Source of the DNA: Falciphora oryzae
Lineage: Eukaryota > Ascomycota > Sordariomycetes > Magnaporthales > Magnaporthaceae
Reading direction: 5' to 3'
Assembly (NCBI GenBank): GCA_000733355.1
Contig: JNVV01000014.1
Coordinates: 434,001 to 498,000, forward strand
DNA: 64,000 bases
A program made the position numbers and the translations under genes. Of the stretch, positions 10,964 through 22,622 are shown in pieces. Under the pieces are notes generated by a model. The model saw only the letters and a list, made by a program, of their open reading frames with translations, ran no database searches and had not been told where the DNA came from. Position 1 is the stretch's first letter. Every line of letters starts with the position of its first letter.

Positions 10964-12873
10964 GTAGTTGGGTGAAGCTTCTCTAGGCGACGTCATGGTG
11001 TCGGGTCTAGGGCGACATAAGCATATCTGTGGTTCGCCGCCCCTCTTTGTAAATAGACCAAAACAGGTCCCTTCGACGCGGGCGAGTTCGGGAATAAGAG
11101 AGATTTATTAATGCGACGTTTTAACATAATTCAGGTCTTAGCAGCTACGAATCAATGATCTTCTTCGCGCATCCGATGTTGTGGCTGGTGATTTTGGGCA
11201 CCTGATCCCACTCCTGCCGCAGACCAAACGCCATCACAAGTTCACCTCCAGACCTTGACTGGCACCGAACGTATATTGCCCAGCCCGCGTCCCCCTACCT
11301 CACCTCCTCTTCCATAATACGCTACGTTCTTTTACGAGAAAACTTGCTAACGATCCGCATTCCCTCCCCATGCAGCGACAAGGCGCGCTCTATCCAGCCT
11401 GTTGTGGCCATCTCCCATCACCGCGCCTTGGCGATTTGATCATATCAGTAAACATGCCCAAGGCTACGCCCTTCTCCGCGGCCTAGGTGGCCAGATGCCC
11501 GAGGCTATCTACCTGGTATGTTCGTTACCTTTCCCGTATCTCATATATGGATCAATTCCTCGGGCTATCACACTCGTGAAAACATTCCCCGCCTGGCTAC
11601 ATTACAGGTTGACTGGTGCCTGGCATCGTGGCCGACCGCCTCTTGCACTACTCAACACATTCTCCTCTCATTTTCCTCCCGCTAATCATCTCCATCGCGA
11701 GACATTGTTCTACAACAGCAACATTAAAACCCGCTAACTGCGAGACTTCGTCGACCGTTAGTCCAGCCGGCTGCCACAATGCCTCCTGGTTTCCGGACCC
11801 GATTTCCCAGGAGCTGCCTTGTCGCCGACAGGTTCACAGACAAGCTGAACATACAGCGAAAGTTGAGAGCCGGCTAAAGGTAGGGCCGAACGAAGGATAG
11901 GCTCCGGATCCCCACCCAGAATATGTTCCGAGCCCGAATATCCTCTACGTCGGAAGATTGGCAGACATGGGAAACCCTGGGTCAGATCTCTGCTGATTTT
12001 TGAGCGGATAGACCTTCGAGAAAAGTCCAAGATGTCGCTGGTTAGACAAGGCTGTCCGTGCCTGCTCCTCGAGCAATGCGTCCCCGTTCTCTAAGGAAGC
12101 AAGACCTTGGTGGTCAGCATCCGACCTGGTATGCTGTTTCACCATACAGATCAGATAATGCAGGAACTAAGAGGAGGCATGCGAAGAAATCCAGGAACGC
12201 GCAGAGACTACTCGCTCGCTCAGCTTCAGTGCCTGTCATTCTCAAGAGCACGTTTCCTCTCCGATCGCCAAAGCTCATATTTGCCTACGGCAAGCTGCTG
12301 GCATGAATCAGCGCACGCGCTAAAAGGGGTCTGAGGGCGCAAGCTTACCCGTCTGCAACGCATAGGCGTAGGATAACGGCGTCTCTAGCGCTTAGTGGAG
12401 CACTAACAGACCTGCAAGGCCATTTTTGTCTCACGCTTGCGCCCAAATGCCACTGTTCTGCTCGCGCAAAGGCCCTAGCCATCTCCCACACGCCAGCTTG
12501 CGGAGGCAGACGCCTAATAGACGGCCTTATGCCAAGATGGGAGCATGCGGCGCCGCGTCGTCGAGGCCCCTGCGAAGGAGAGCAAGTCCGATGAATGCCT
12601 CCGTTTCTAGCAATGGAGGTTATCGGGTTGAGGGCTTGACTACCACATGATAATGTTGGGGACTCCGGAGCACGATGCGGTATAAATCGACCTGATTGAC
12701 TCCTTGTCTTGCTCCAATCTCTCGATCCAGACCAGCAAGCACAACAGCAGCCTCGACGCCAAGGCCTCTTCGGACCACTACACCACATTCGCTCTCGCAA
12801 ACTCTCTCGCTAATCGCCTCACTACCTCTATACCCTCTCGCGCTTGACACCTTCGCTTCCTTCCACCGTCACA
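10964..12873. other. Intergenic, no gene seen except a TATA box
   Basis: No open frame here carries a recognisable motif. The right end is the promoter and C-rich leader of the HsbA-like gene. The middle part, 11400-12650, has short frames on both strands only. Confidence 0.5.
12681..12687 (+). promoter_or_regulatory. TATA box of the HsbA-like gene
   Basis: TATAAAT lies 187 nt upstream of the ATG at 12874 and is followed by a C/T-rich leader, a typical layout for highly expressed fungal wall-protein genes. Confidence 0.55.
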
Positions 12874-14002
12874 ATGAAGTTCACCAGCACCCTCGTCACC
12901 AGCCTCGCCCTCGCCGGCGCGGGCCTCGCCGCCCCGTCGACGTGCTCCTCGCCGCGCGCCAGGATCGGCCGCCGCGACGCGGCCACCATCAACCTAGCGC
13001 TGACGGACGTGCTCGAGAAGATCTCGCTCTTCGACGCCGCGATGCTGCAGTACCAGGGCGGCGCGGACTTGACCGCGATCGCCGAGACCGGCTACAATAT
13101 GGTCGAGGCCATCCGTGGCGCCAGCGCCCGCGTGTCCAACACGAGCGCCGTCGGCTCCGCCGCCGAGGCCACCCAGTCCGCGCCCCTGGTCGAGCGCCTG
13201 ACCGTCGCGGGCGAGGGCCTCCTCAGCCGCGTGGTCGGCCAGACCGTCAACTTTACGTCGTCGGGCATGTGCTCTGACATCTACAACTGCGTCAACGAGA
13301 TTGGTGCGTGCTTTACCGCCCCGTCCCAACAGAAGGACTTACATGATGTTTCCCTCCAACAGCCACGAAAGCCCAAGCCAGAAGCTAACCGCGAAAACCC
13401 CTTGCCACGGAGCAGGCCAGGGCGTCGGCAAGCTGATGGCCGAGGTGGCGGCCAAGTTCCCCGCCGAGGCCAAGTACCCGGCCCCGGCCACGATCCAGCG
13501 CTTCGCCGAGCTGTTCGCCTCGACCAACGCGAGGCTGCAGGCCTGCGCCGCCGCCGTGCCGCGCCCCGTCGGCTTGCGCGTCTCCCTCGGCCCCTGGCCC
13601 TTCCACACGAGCACCCCGCCCACCGTCACTGGCACCGCCGTCCTGCCGCCCGCCGGCCCCGGCGCCGCCACGCCCTCGGCCCCGGCCCCGGCCGCCACCA
13701 GCGCCCCCGCCGTCACGTCCGTCCAGCAGCAGCAGCCCGCGGCTAGTGGTGATGGCGCCGCGGCGTCCCCTGCCCCCGCCGCCACGTCCGGCCCAGCCGT
13801 CGCCGCCCCTGCTGCGACCAGCTCGGTTGTCGCCCCTCCGCCCGCTGCGGCTACATCGGATGTTCCTGCTGGCACCAACGCCGCCGCGGTTGCCGGCGCG
13901 ACCCCCGCGGCGCCTCTGACTGGCGCTGCTGCAACTTCGATTGGCGGCATTGCCAGGAGCGGCGCCATCGCCGTGCTGGCTGCCGCCTGTCTGCTGCTAT
14001 AA
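12874..14002 (+). CDS. HsbA/Mp1-like GPI-anchored cell-wall protein
   Basis: Two exons, 12874-13303 and 13416-14002; the 112-nt intron has a GCTAACC branch site and CAG acceptor. The product is 338 residues. Residues 1-20 are a signal peptide (MKFTSTLVTSLALAGAGLAA), followed by a GRR dibasic site. Residues about 35-195 form a helical domain (INLALTDVLEKISLFDAAM, FAELFASTNARLQACAAA) resembling the hydrophobic surface-binding protein A / galactomannoprotein Mp1 family (PF12296). The C-terminal third is Ala/Pro/Ser/Thr-rich, suited to O-mannosylation, and ends with a GPI-type hydrophobic tail (SGAIAVLAAACLLL). The product probably sits in the wall or plasma membrane, and family members bind hydrophobic surfaces or lipids. 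The domain call is moderate; secretion and the GPI-like end are clear. Confidence 0.72.
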
Positions 14003-17000
14003 AAGGGGCTCCCCGGGTTTGCCTGGCCTCCTGGCCTACTCTGCTGCTGTGAAGGCTCCGCCTAGATGAGCGGCTGTCCCTGATGTAACACCCTCGTGGG
14101 AGAGAGTTGTTTACAGTGGGTTTGTGGTGTTTGTGCGATATCCTTCGAGCTTGTGTACAATATTTGGATCTTATGAGGTGTACTGTATGTATTAATAACC
14201 AGGTCTTATTCTTCCTTCTTTTCTCATGTGGCGGTGCGGCAGCCTGGTGACCGACTAACCTGCTCCGTTGGAAATGCGTCTACCCTTGCGAGACGACGAC
14301 TTTATTCCCTGTGCTAACGGCGATAACGCTCGAGGTGCGGCTGGATACGGCTACTGATTTCTCAAGCCGCCTGCTTAATAACGGTGTGTTCTGGTGTTTA
14401 CCGAGATCCCAAGTGCCGTTGGACGCAGAGCCGAGGCAGTCTCCCAATCCTGTCGGAGATGGGCTGTCGGTTAGCCTGTGCTCGTGGTGAAATGGCGCGC
14501 CCGCCTCAGCTTTGAGCGAAGCACCTCCGTCCCTCTCTGCAGTTGCGCAAGCATTATCTGTGGCTTTTGGGCGGATGAGCCTCTTTCTAGGGGTTCAAGA
14601 GGATATACGTATCTGTTTGGTATGTGCGGGAGCTAGACGGGCAAAGTTAACACGCGTGTTAGCGAGCTGGTTGGGTGGATGGGCCGCTGTGGGGCAATCC
14701 CTTTAGCGCTCCGCAGAGCCACCAGGCCTCAATGGTGCAGTTGACGCTTGACTGAGCACGCACGCACGGCGCGTGCGGGCTCCATTCTCCATCACATCAA
14801 TCTCGATGGTATCAATGTTTCTTCCCCCCGCGTTCTTGATGACCTCGCACCACCTTCAAAGACCTCGGTCTTCCCGTCTACATCTATTCGCCTTCCAAGC
14901 CCACTCAAACATTGGGTCGTAAGATTTATTGATCCCATTCAAGAGTACCCATGCGCATTACCACACCCAAGATCAGTGAGGACGGCCCTAATACCACCAG
15001 ACGTTTCGCGAGGCCACGAGCCACGGTGATGACGATTCGCTATCAGCCCTAGAGCTGGCGTCGGCGCTACTCGGAGTGCCGCCCAAGCTCCCAAGCTAAC
15101 ACCCCAGCCATCTTCGCCCTTGCTCGTAACCACAACATCACCCCTACGATTCCCGTAGTAGCGGCCCGGAAGCGGTGTCTCTGGCGCTTCCCCGTGCGGG
15201 CAGGACTAAGCTCTGTATTAGATGGAGAAGCTTGAGGCATACAGCGCCACGGACAAGGTGTGGCATCCCTCTCACCCGCAGCTCAGACAAGCCGTACGAT
15301 GTCGATGCGGGCGAGCTGGTTCCTGATCCATGACAAGCTAAGGCTCAGCTACAAGATCTGGACCAGCTACAGCGGTAAGTTGTTGCGGAGGGGCAGGCCC
15401 ATCCTGGTCGAGGCGCGCAAAAGGGCCTAGCTGTTTGGGCTGAGCATAGACGACGCTATCCGCACATCCGGCCACAAGAAGCACGCGGCCGGCACAGGTA
15501 CGTGTACTGATCGAGAGCCTGGACGGATACCTGTTTGCGAGGAACACGACTGCCAACTGCTGGACTCCGACAGCCTCAACGTGATGACTGAAATCAGGCC
15601 GAACGACAAGCTCAGGCGCAGGTGGCGGACCGTATCCGCGCGGAGATCGGACAGCGGGTAACAGGTGCCGTGGTCTCAAGCATGGCTTAAGACCACCGAA
15701 AAGTGTCCCCGTCACCGCCATGACTGCCATCAAGAGGCTATCTAGTACGTCATCGTCAGTGACAAGGATAGGAAGGGTTAGAGAAGCTTACACCTTACAC
15801 AGGCAAAGACCCCCGGCCTAGAGCCGCGAAGCCCGCCCGCTCCGAACTCTTCTCCGCGCATATTGTTGGTCTTCCTCGCCTTCTCGCTGCAGAGCCGTTC
15901 GAGCCACCCAAACTTACGAGCAGCACGACGTCGCCGAGCCATCCACAATCTTCGACCGGGCTCCTTGCAAGTGGCCTCGGCCGGACTGATCCGTATACAG
16001 CTGACCAACACACCCTGAACCCCTGAGCATGTCTCCTGGTCACTCGGTACCAAACATTACTCGTCCTTCAGCTCCTTACACTCGTCCCAAGTCACCATAC
16101 ACCCTCTCCCTCGATGCAAAGCCTACCACAAGCGTCCCAAAATAGCTACTCGAACCTCACTAACAGACAGCCGCACAATATGTCTAGATTGTCTACGAGC
16201 TCAGCCTCGAAAGCCAAATTAACTAGTAGCTCGTTTTCATCATCGAGCCTCAATCCGACCTCCCCATCTTCAGCTTTGGTGGTGTCATATCATGGGCTCA
16301 ATCCAAGTGACTTGGCGTCTGCCCTTTTATCCGCCAACCGAGGCCCTGTCCCAAAGGCCGGGCGGATTAGCCGGGCAATCAGCCTGTTGGCCGGACGCAC
16401 CACGCATATCACGCCTGGGCAGGCACATGGCCGGCCCGCGTTTTGGCGGCTCGCGGTAGATCCCCAAACGTCAGGAGAAGTTTGCGGGCCATGGATCAGG
16501 GTAGAAGTGCCCCCTGTCTGTCTGGCTGCCTGCTGCCCTGGCAGACGGGTGGTCTGTCCAACCTCCTGGCTCCCGTGTCGATATCCCGGGGCAGATCTAT
16601 CGTCTTCCCCACCGGCACGGTCGTCCGTTTCCATCAACAGAAAGGCAAGCTGAGGCCCACGAGAGGTGCCGCTCGCGATCTCGGCCCCTGCCAATTTAAA
16701 TCGCCACCAGACAGAAAAGTCTCCGTCGGAATCTGGCCGGAGATGGGCCAGGCAGGCCACATCATCCAATTATCACCCGCCAGGCATGGAAATATCCCCG
16801 TGTGCGCTACAGCGGCAAAAGCTGGAGGCAACCCGATCCTCCGGTCGACAGCCCGCTGGCAAATGCCGTCGAGCCAAAAGTGACAGCAACCAAGAATGTG
16901 GTGAGCAAAGCCTTTCCTTAGATACCAGCCAGGACTGCGGCACGTTTGTCTAATGGAGGACGCTAGCTTCACCGCAGACATTTGTGGCCTCCCAAGGATC

Positions 17001-17750
17001 GATCGAGGCGGGCGGTTCGGCAAGCTGCGTTACCATGTAAGACGCCGGGTACCTACTCTTCAAGCTTCACTCGCATCCCAATCCACCATCCCGAGGCCCA
17101 AGCCAGGGTAGTCATCGCTTGTCGGTGGGACCACTCGCTACCAGATCCGCGATCCAGGAGCGAGAGGCCCTGGAACCATCGCATGGCCGATCAACAATAT
17201 CGGGCGAGATACAGACACGAGTATGCGGGCTGGAAACGCTGTGTTGGCTTGTTGGGAATGGGTCTTTGCGTCCATGGCGTTCAGACAGGTTTTTATATTG
17301 CCTGGGCTCTGGGCCCGGACCTATTCTTAGCAGCCCACGTCTGGACCCGGCACAATAACCCATATTACCTTCCCTTCTTGTCTCCATCGCAGCCTGCATG
17401 GACACGCTGCAGCACATCACTACATGTCTTGGCGGCACCTCCCGGGTCTCGGACTGGCCGGCTCCCAGGGTAAACCCTGTTTTGTGAACGGCAAAGATCC
17501 GAGAGAAGATACCGTTTCTGGACGACCATGCTTGTCTGATGGCTGCTGGGCGCTGATTATGTGTAGTCCGGCCGAGTACATAAAAGCATTGCTATTCCTC
17601 TCCACGGAGCTTCCAATCGTCCAAGCATCAGCCTGCACGCTCAAATTCTCCAGTCATTACCTTGACCAGCAGCTCCCAACTTTCTCAGGAGACGGCCAAG
17701 CTCCCCTCACAGCCTAAAGATCACCCTATTACTTGCCTGATCTCCTGGTC
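14003..17750. other. 3.7-kb intergenic region with broken coding-like fragments
   Basis: No intact gene is visible. Between about 14750 and 16200 several frames read like protein but are cut by stops: a plus-strand frame with NLDGINVSSPRVLDDLAPP near 14810, DKLRLSYKIWTSYSGKLLRR near 15332, and MSPGHSVPNITRPSAPYTRP near 16030. They may be relics of a decayed gene or element. The rest, apart from a TATA-like site before 17751, shows nothing. Confidence 0.4.
17578..17586 (+). promoter_or_regulatory. TATA-like element of the CBM1 gene
   Basis: ACATAAAAG lies about 165 nt before the ATG at 17751, at a typical core-promoter distance. Confidence 0.4.
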
Positions 17751-18367
17751 ATGCAGATCAAGCTCCTCACCTTTGCCATTCTCGTTCCCGGTGGCCTCGC
17801 CCAGGGTGGTAGAGGTGGATGGAGAGAAGGGGGTAGCGGTGGTGGCGGCAACAACAATGGGGGCGGTAATAACAACGCCCAGCCTCCCAACCCTCCGTTC
17901 GGTGCGACGCAGAGCATGTGGGGACAATGTAAGGCTTGCTATCTCTCCATTTCTCGAAGACAACGACCTGAAGGGACGCCCCGCTGACTCGAGCCGTGAT
18001 TACAAGGTGGAGGACGGACGTACAATGGTGCCGTAGCGTGTCCCACTGGAGCCTACTGCAGGTTCGACGGCAAGTATGTGAAACCCCCGATCTATACCTC
18101 CCACCACCAAGGCTGCTTCGGCGACGCTCACCGTCGTCCGGCCACAGTGAGTGGTACCAGCAGTGCGTGCCCAACAACTACCCCAACCACAACGACCCGC
18201 CCGGCAACAACAATCCGGGAGGTCCGGGTGTCGTTACGCGCACCATCACCACAATCGTCACCATCGACGACCCGCGGCCCACCCCAGTCACGACCTTCAT
18301 CACCTACCTGCAGCCCATCACGACCCCGACACTGGTCCCGGACCAGCCCTGGCGGCCGGCTGAGTAG
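17751..18367 (+). CDS. Small secreted CBM1 (fungal cellulose-binding module) protein
   Basis: Three exons, 17751-17928, 18007-18073 and 18148-18367, giving 154 residues with the frame kept at both junctions. Residues 1-18 are a signal peptide (MQIKLLTFAILVPGGLAQ). A Gly/Asn-rich segment follows (about 19-45). Splicing then joins a family-1 carbohydrate-binding module: WGQCGGRTYNGAVACPTGAY, then CRFDGNEWYQQCVPN. The four cysteines and aromatic residues of CBM1 are present, with the order W-G-Q-C-G-G conserved. The tail is Asn/Pro/Gly-rich and then Thr-rich (TRTITTIVTI). No catalytic domain is attached, so it may be a free cellulose- or chitin-binding wall protein, or an elicitor-type secreted protein. 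The CBM1 is split by both introns, which explains why no single frame shows it. Confidence 0.85.
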
Positions 18368-18745
18368 GCACGGTATAGGGTTGAGACACACCGCAAATAA
18401 TTAGGTGTACCTCAAGGTTTAAGAGAAGAGATTGTCCAAGGGTCCTAGCGTGTTGTAAAATAATCGTACGGGCAAAGAACTGCGGCCTTGGCTCTATCCC
18501 GATACTTCCTAGCCGGGCAATACATTGTTCCTCATCCCCTATACTTTATATCATTGTATTTCATGCTGCCCTTGCATCTATCCTACCTAAAAGGCTGTGT
18601 CACCATCCTCTGAATCCGCTGGTCATAGTAAAGGCTAGACTTTGAGTCTCCCGGGGGAACGCTGGAAACTATTTGCCACAGTAGACCTTAAGTCTCTTGG
18701 TAGCGCCAGAGATGGGCTATCTGGGATCACACGCAAGACAGACCA
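18368..18745. other. Convergent 3' spacer, nothing seen
   Basis: This 378-nt spacer lies between two convergent genes and is probably 3' UTR sequence of both. No motif or frame of note. Confidence 0.6.
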
Positions 18746-19487
18746 TTACTGCGGCGCCCAGTGACTGTTGATGACTTCCACAATCACGCCGTGGTCCTCG
18801 TGCTGCTTTAACCCGGACACTACGACGACGGCCACGACGCCCTCGACGCCCTTGACCCGGATCGGCACGCCGCCGCCGTGGATGGCGAACCCGCTGGCCT
18901 GGTCCGGGCTGAGGGCAAACTTGGACCGGAAGAGCTCCTCGTCGGCTCCGTACTTGCAGTGCAGCAGCCACGTGCTGCAGCCCCAGCGCAGCACGCTGGC
19001 GCGCTTGCGCGCCACCCAGCTCTCGTTGTCGGGCGCCGTCCCGGAGCCGACGGCGGCCTGGAAGACGACCTGGCCGCTGTTGGCGAGCGCGATGGAGACG
19101 AGCGTCGGTTTTCCCTGGTTGGCGAAGGGCAGCAGCCGCGCGTAGAGGAGGTGGCCGAGCTCCCAGGCGTCCTCGGCCGTGAACGAGGCGAGGGTGAAGG
19201 AGTCGCAGCTGGCTTTTACCTCGTCGGCCTGATGATCAGATGTTTTTGTTGTTTTGTCAATAAAGTATTTCGTTACGGGCGAGTCCGCAGGTGCTGCCCA
19301 AGACTCAAGTTTAGGTAGTAACAGGAGAGAAGAGATAAAAAGAAGAAGAAAAAGAAAAGCTCACTATTGGGGTCGGTGCAGTGATCGGTGGAGGGGAGTG
19401 CTCGATCCCCTGCTTTTGAGCCTCGAACACGGCCAGCAGGCCAATGCCCGGGGACTGGTTCGTTCTGTGCAGGACTCTTGAGACCAT
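18746..19487 (-). CDS. UPF0303 / HbpS-like protein (yeast YBR137W type)
   Basis: Two exons, 19487-19365 and 19228-18746, phase-0 intron, 201 residues. The family pattern is clear: FTAEDAWELGHLLYARLLPF, then LVSIALANSGQVVFQAAVGS, GTAPDNESWVARKRASVLRW and, near the end, IHGGGVPIRVKGVEGVVAVV followed by VSGLKQHEDHGVIVEVI. These match the haem-degrading/HbpS-like fold (PF03928) in UPF0303 proteins, usually about 170-200 residues. Yeast Ybr137w forms oligomers and is linked to the tail-anchored-protein (Get/Sgt2) machinery. Bacterial relatives bind haem or small ligands. The biochemical role in filamentous fungi is not settled. The start was set by the only in-frame ATG ahead of the conserved region. 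Its 3' end faces the CBM1 gene. Confidence 0.85.
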
Positions 19488-20242
19488 ATTGGGGACGTGA
19501 GACGGTGAGTTCTGTTGCGGGTGAGGTTCAAGGCGGGGACGCGATGATGCGCGGGGCAGGAATCATGTCGTTAGCACATCTTGACGTGGAGGAGAGCCGC
19601 CAATTCTCCACTCTCGAATCTCATGCATCTCTGATTTCGGACCGTTTAGAACATCATCGTTTCTTATTCATACTGTACGGCTAGAAGACCAACTAGAATT
19701 GACCTTGCGGATGGCTACTTTGGTGCTATCTCATAAATTTATAGTTTCTAATTTATGAATCAATAAACCTCTTCTTCTCAGCTCATTTCTCGACGCATGG
19801 TAATATCTCGTTCACGTACATTCACAATGATTGGCATATTTCAAGGCCCTGTGGATGTTTGCTGCTCTCCTACAATAGCAAGAGGCTCGTCAAAGAGACA
19901 GTTCGGGTGCAAACAGTCACGTATTTCTTTGTTCCAAAGGATCATGTGAGTGGCTAAGCAGCGCCACACACTTAGCGCCATGATATTGTTCTCAATTCTT
20001 CAGCTGAAAGTCACCTGTGCTTGCATCTTTCTTTGTTCCAGAGAGGTCAGTGAATTGCGCGGACGTGTAAAAAGCCACGTCTCCAAGTTGACCCAAACCG
20101 AATGAGAGACAAACAGGAAAGACCCAAACACACAGTTCTCCTCTTCAGCCCACCCGACCAATTTGGAGAACACTCCTCAAAATCAACCGCTCAAGAGCCA
20201 CTTAGCTATCAGTAACCATAAGCAACCGGGCAAACGACAAAA
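19488..20242. other. Divergent spacer, nothing seen
   Basis: Promoter-side sequence for the UPF0303 gene (-) and the small membrane-protein ORF (+). It is more AT-rich than the surroundings around 19690-19800. No gene is visible. Confidence 0.5.
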
Positions 20243-20512
20243 ATGCGTGGTATGAAGCGATACATGCTGGCGCCCCTGCCAGAGACTCTGGATTCAGAGA
20301 GACACCATCGACGCAAGGTCCGCTTCAGCGAGCCCGAGCTCGCCAGTCAACCCGCCGCCAGCACGCCGGCCCAGCGAGCCTATTATGACCCCAACGATGT
20401 CCTCATATGCGCCTTTGTGATCGGCTGCGTCATTGGCTACCTCTTCAACGCGGCCTTGATGCGAGGGGTCGACTGGGCCGCGTCGGCCATCGGTCGAGGT
20501 CCGTCTCCATAG
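20243..20512 (+). CDS. Small single-helix membrane protein, hypothetical
   Basis: An 89-residue frame from ATG 20243 in a good context (ACAAAAATG). The first 50 residues are polar with a basic patch (RHHRRKVRF). One hydrophobic stretch follows (DVLICAFVIGCVIGYLFNAA), compatible with one transmembrane helix, and the C-terminus is short. I recognise no family. A mitochondrial or ER small membrane protein would fit, but this is a guess. The composition looks coding, yet it could still be a chance frame. Confidence 0.45.
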   Translation: MRGMKRYMLAPLPETLDSERHHRRKVRFSEPELASQPAASTPAQRAYYDPNDVLICAFVIGCVIGYLFNAALMRGVDWAASAIGRGPSP

Positions 20513-21562
20513 TCGCCTTTAGGAAGCCCAGCCCTCACGTGGCCAAGGGACAGAGCAAGGACACGAGCTCAGCCAGGGTTTTGATTCTCGGGCGACAGTC
20601 ATCGTTTTAACGGACGCAGGCACCACACGGCCGGCGGCAGGTGCGGGGAGGACGGCATTGTCCATGTGAGCGGCCTCTCGGTAGCATGGGGTTTAACAAG
20701 AACCTCCACCCCCGTTCACTTGGCATAGCAGTATTACTGATCGGAATAGAGGAGCGTCACTGAAGTTCAAAATGCAACCCTTGGGATCAACATTTGGCCT
20801 AACCTCCTCGTTTGAAAGAGCGGCAGCACAGCCTCCTCGAGCTCATGCTCAGAAGACTCCCCATCGACCCCACTCTCGAGCGAGCCGTCTGGGTCGTAAT
20901 GTTCCTTGCGAAGCTCGACCTGCAGCAGCTGCTCCGCGGCGATATGCCATCTGTTGAAGGGGCAGCGCATGAGGGAGAAGTTAAGAGAACCGCGCGTGGA
21001 ACTGAATATTATCGTCCGCTTCCGCCCTGTTGCGCAGCCCCGTGATCCTCATGGGCTATGTAGGCACGTTCGCAATGTTCGCCACATACGTTGGCGGTAA
21101 CAACATTACCATCTTCGATACCTTCGGACCCGGGCCCGCCAGGGGATGATTGCACATTTCCTTGCGTTCTTTTGGTCTCTTGCGCGGGGAGGAAGGTGTT
21201 TCGAGAGGACCAACGATGGCGAGACTCTGGCAGCGTCCAGCTTCCGAAACTCGTCACGATAGCAGGGCACGAAAGTCGGCGCAGCCTTAAGCCAGCTGGT
21301 TGAATATAACAATGGACGCTTTATTCAGACATTCCAACCCTTTCCTTGTTTGCCAGATCAGATCCATCGTTTCCCCGCCCGCGAGGGCAGTATCCGGGGA
21401 AACGATGGATCTGATCTGACCTTGGATCCTATAGTACATGTGAGAGAAAATAGACGTACAGTAACCCCTGACAACGACATCAGGGGAGGGGAATAGAGAA
21501 ACCGCCTGGCCCCGGTAAAAGGGCACGCCGTGGTAAGAAGACGCGCTTTGGCCGGCCTGCGC
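20513..21562. other. 3' flank region with weak frames and a perfect hairpin
   Basis: No intact gene is seen. A plus frame around 20812-21040 (RLPIDPTLERAVWVVMFLAK) and another near 21045 (VILMGYVGTFAMFATYVGG) look mildly protein-like but do not join into a model. A perfect inverted repeat lies at 21354-21418. Confidence 0.4.
21354..21418. repeat. Perfect 24-bp inverted repeat with 17-nt loop
   Basis: Left arm 21354-21377 begins CAGATCAGATCC; right arm 21395-21418 is its exact reverse complement and ends GGATCTGATCTG. The loop is 21378-21394. It lies 145 nt past the stop of the minus-strand BTB gene, so it may be in that transcript's 3' UTR. Confidence 0.95.
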
Positions 21563-22622
21563 CTACTGGATCTGGCTGTGACGGGGGCGCTTGCGCGCGC
21601 TGCCGCTGGCCGGGTGCATCTTGCTGGCCTGCTCGCGCTTGAGCTTCTCATCCAGTACGCGGGCTGTGGTGGTGGTGGTGGTGAGTTAGCAACAGCGATC
21701 CGGGTGGGACAAAAAAGATGACGGCGCGCCTCGGGCTCGGACTCACTGAGCACATCGTATCCGAACTGCGGGAACTCGAGGCACAAGCTGCGGAACTCCT
21801 TCTCGGCCTCGGAGCGGAGCGTGTGTGAGCGGGTGGCCCAGAAGTTGGCGACGGGGGCGCGGATGACCGTGTCGTCGTTGTGGGTGTGCTGGTAGACGTA
21901 GCGGGCGTATGCGATCTCGCCCTTTGCGGTCGAGTTGACGCAGTGGATCTTGGACGACGCCAGGTTCCGGAGCACGGGCATCTGGAACTTCTCGGCCAGC
22001 GTGTAGACTCGCGCGTGCTTGAGCAGCTGGTCGCCCGTCTCGTCGACGTGCGGGAGCGACGGGTCCGTCTCGAGCTGGCGCGTGCCGGGGACCTTGCGCG
22101 GGAAGTAGTCGCCCGTGTACAGGAACTCGAGGAAGCAGCCGACGGCGTCGACGTCGTCGCCGGTCAGGTCGATGTGGCGGGGCTGGATTCGTTTCAACGC
22201 GCGCGGGTGCGCGGCAATTTGGGTTAGTAAACCCGCATGCAGTCGCCATTACCAACGCCTATTCCTCCATGCCGTGAAAATGAGGGTGCAGCAGGGGCAG
22301 TGCCTACAGAGCCATCGTCAGGGAACTCTCCACAAGTCTCGGCGAACCACGGGCTCTGGACAAGCAGTGCTTGGTGTGCGGTGAGGATCGTCTCGGTCTC
22401 GTCAACACCGGCGGTCAAAGTTACGACGGGGCTGCTGAGAAAGTTGATGAATGGCACACGAGCGGGCGCAGTTTCCTCGGGACCCTCCTCGCCAGCGTAG
22501 GGGAGAGCCGCGGTCTCGTCACCGGCGGCGCCAGCGCCCTCGGCGCCCTCCATCTCGACATCGCCGGCGGGGTTGGCTGGTGACTCCTCGACAATGTTCT
22601 CGGCAGCGGCGGGATCGGCCAT
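21563..22622 (-). CDS. BTB/POZ-domain protein
   Basis: Three exons, 22622-22308, 22182-21747 and 21663-21563, giving 283 residues. The first 50 residues are acidic (PAGDVEMEGAEGAGAAGDE). The BTB fold spans about 60-190: SSPVVTLTAGVDETETILTA, HQALLVQSPWFAETC, and across the first splice DGS|PRHIDLTGDDVDAVGCFL followed by EFLYTGDYFP and LAEKFQMPVLRNLASSKI. Fungal BTB-only proteins of this type are thought to act as protein-interaction partners, some as Cul3 adaptors; the partner here is unknown. The last exon is basic (KLKREQASK and ARKRPRHSQIQ), a possible nuclear signal. Introns have CTAAC-type branch sites. A hairpin follows the gene. Confidence 0.85.
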
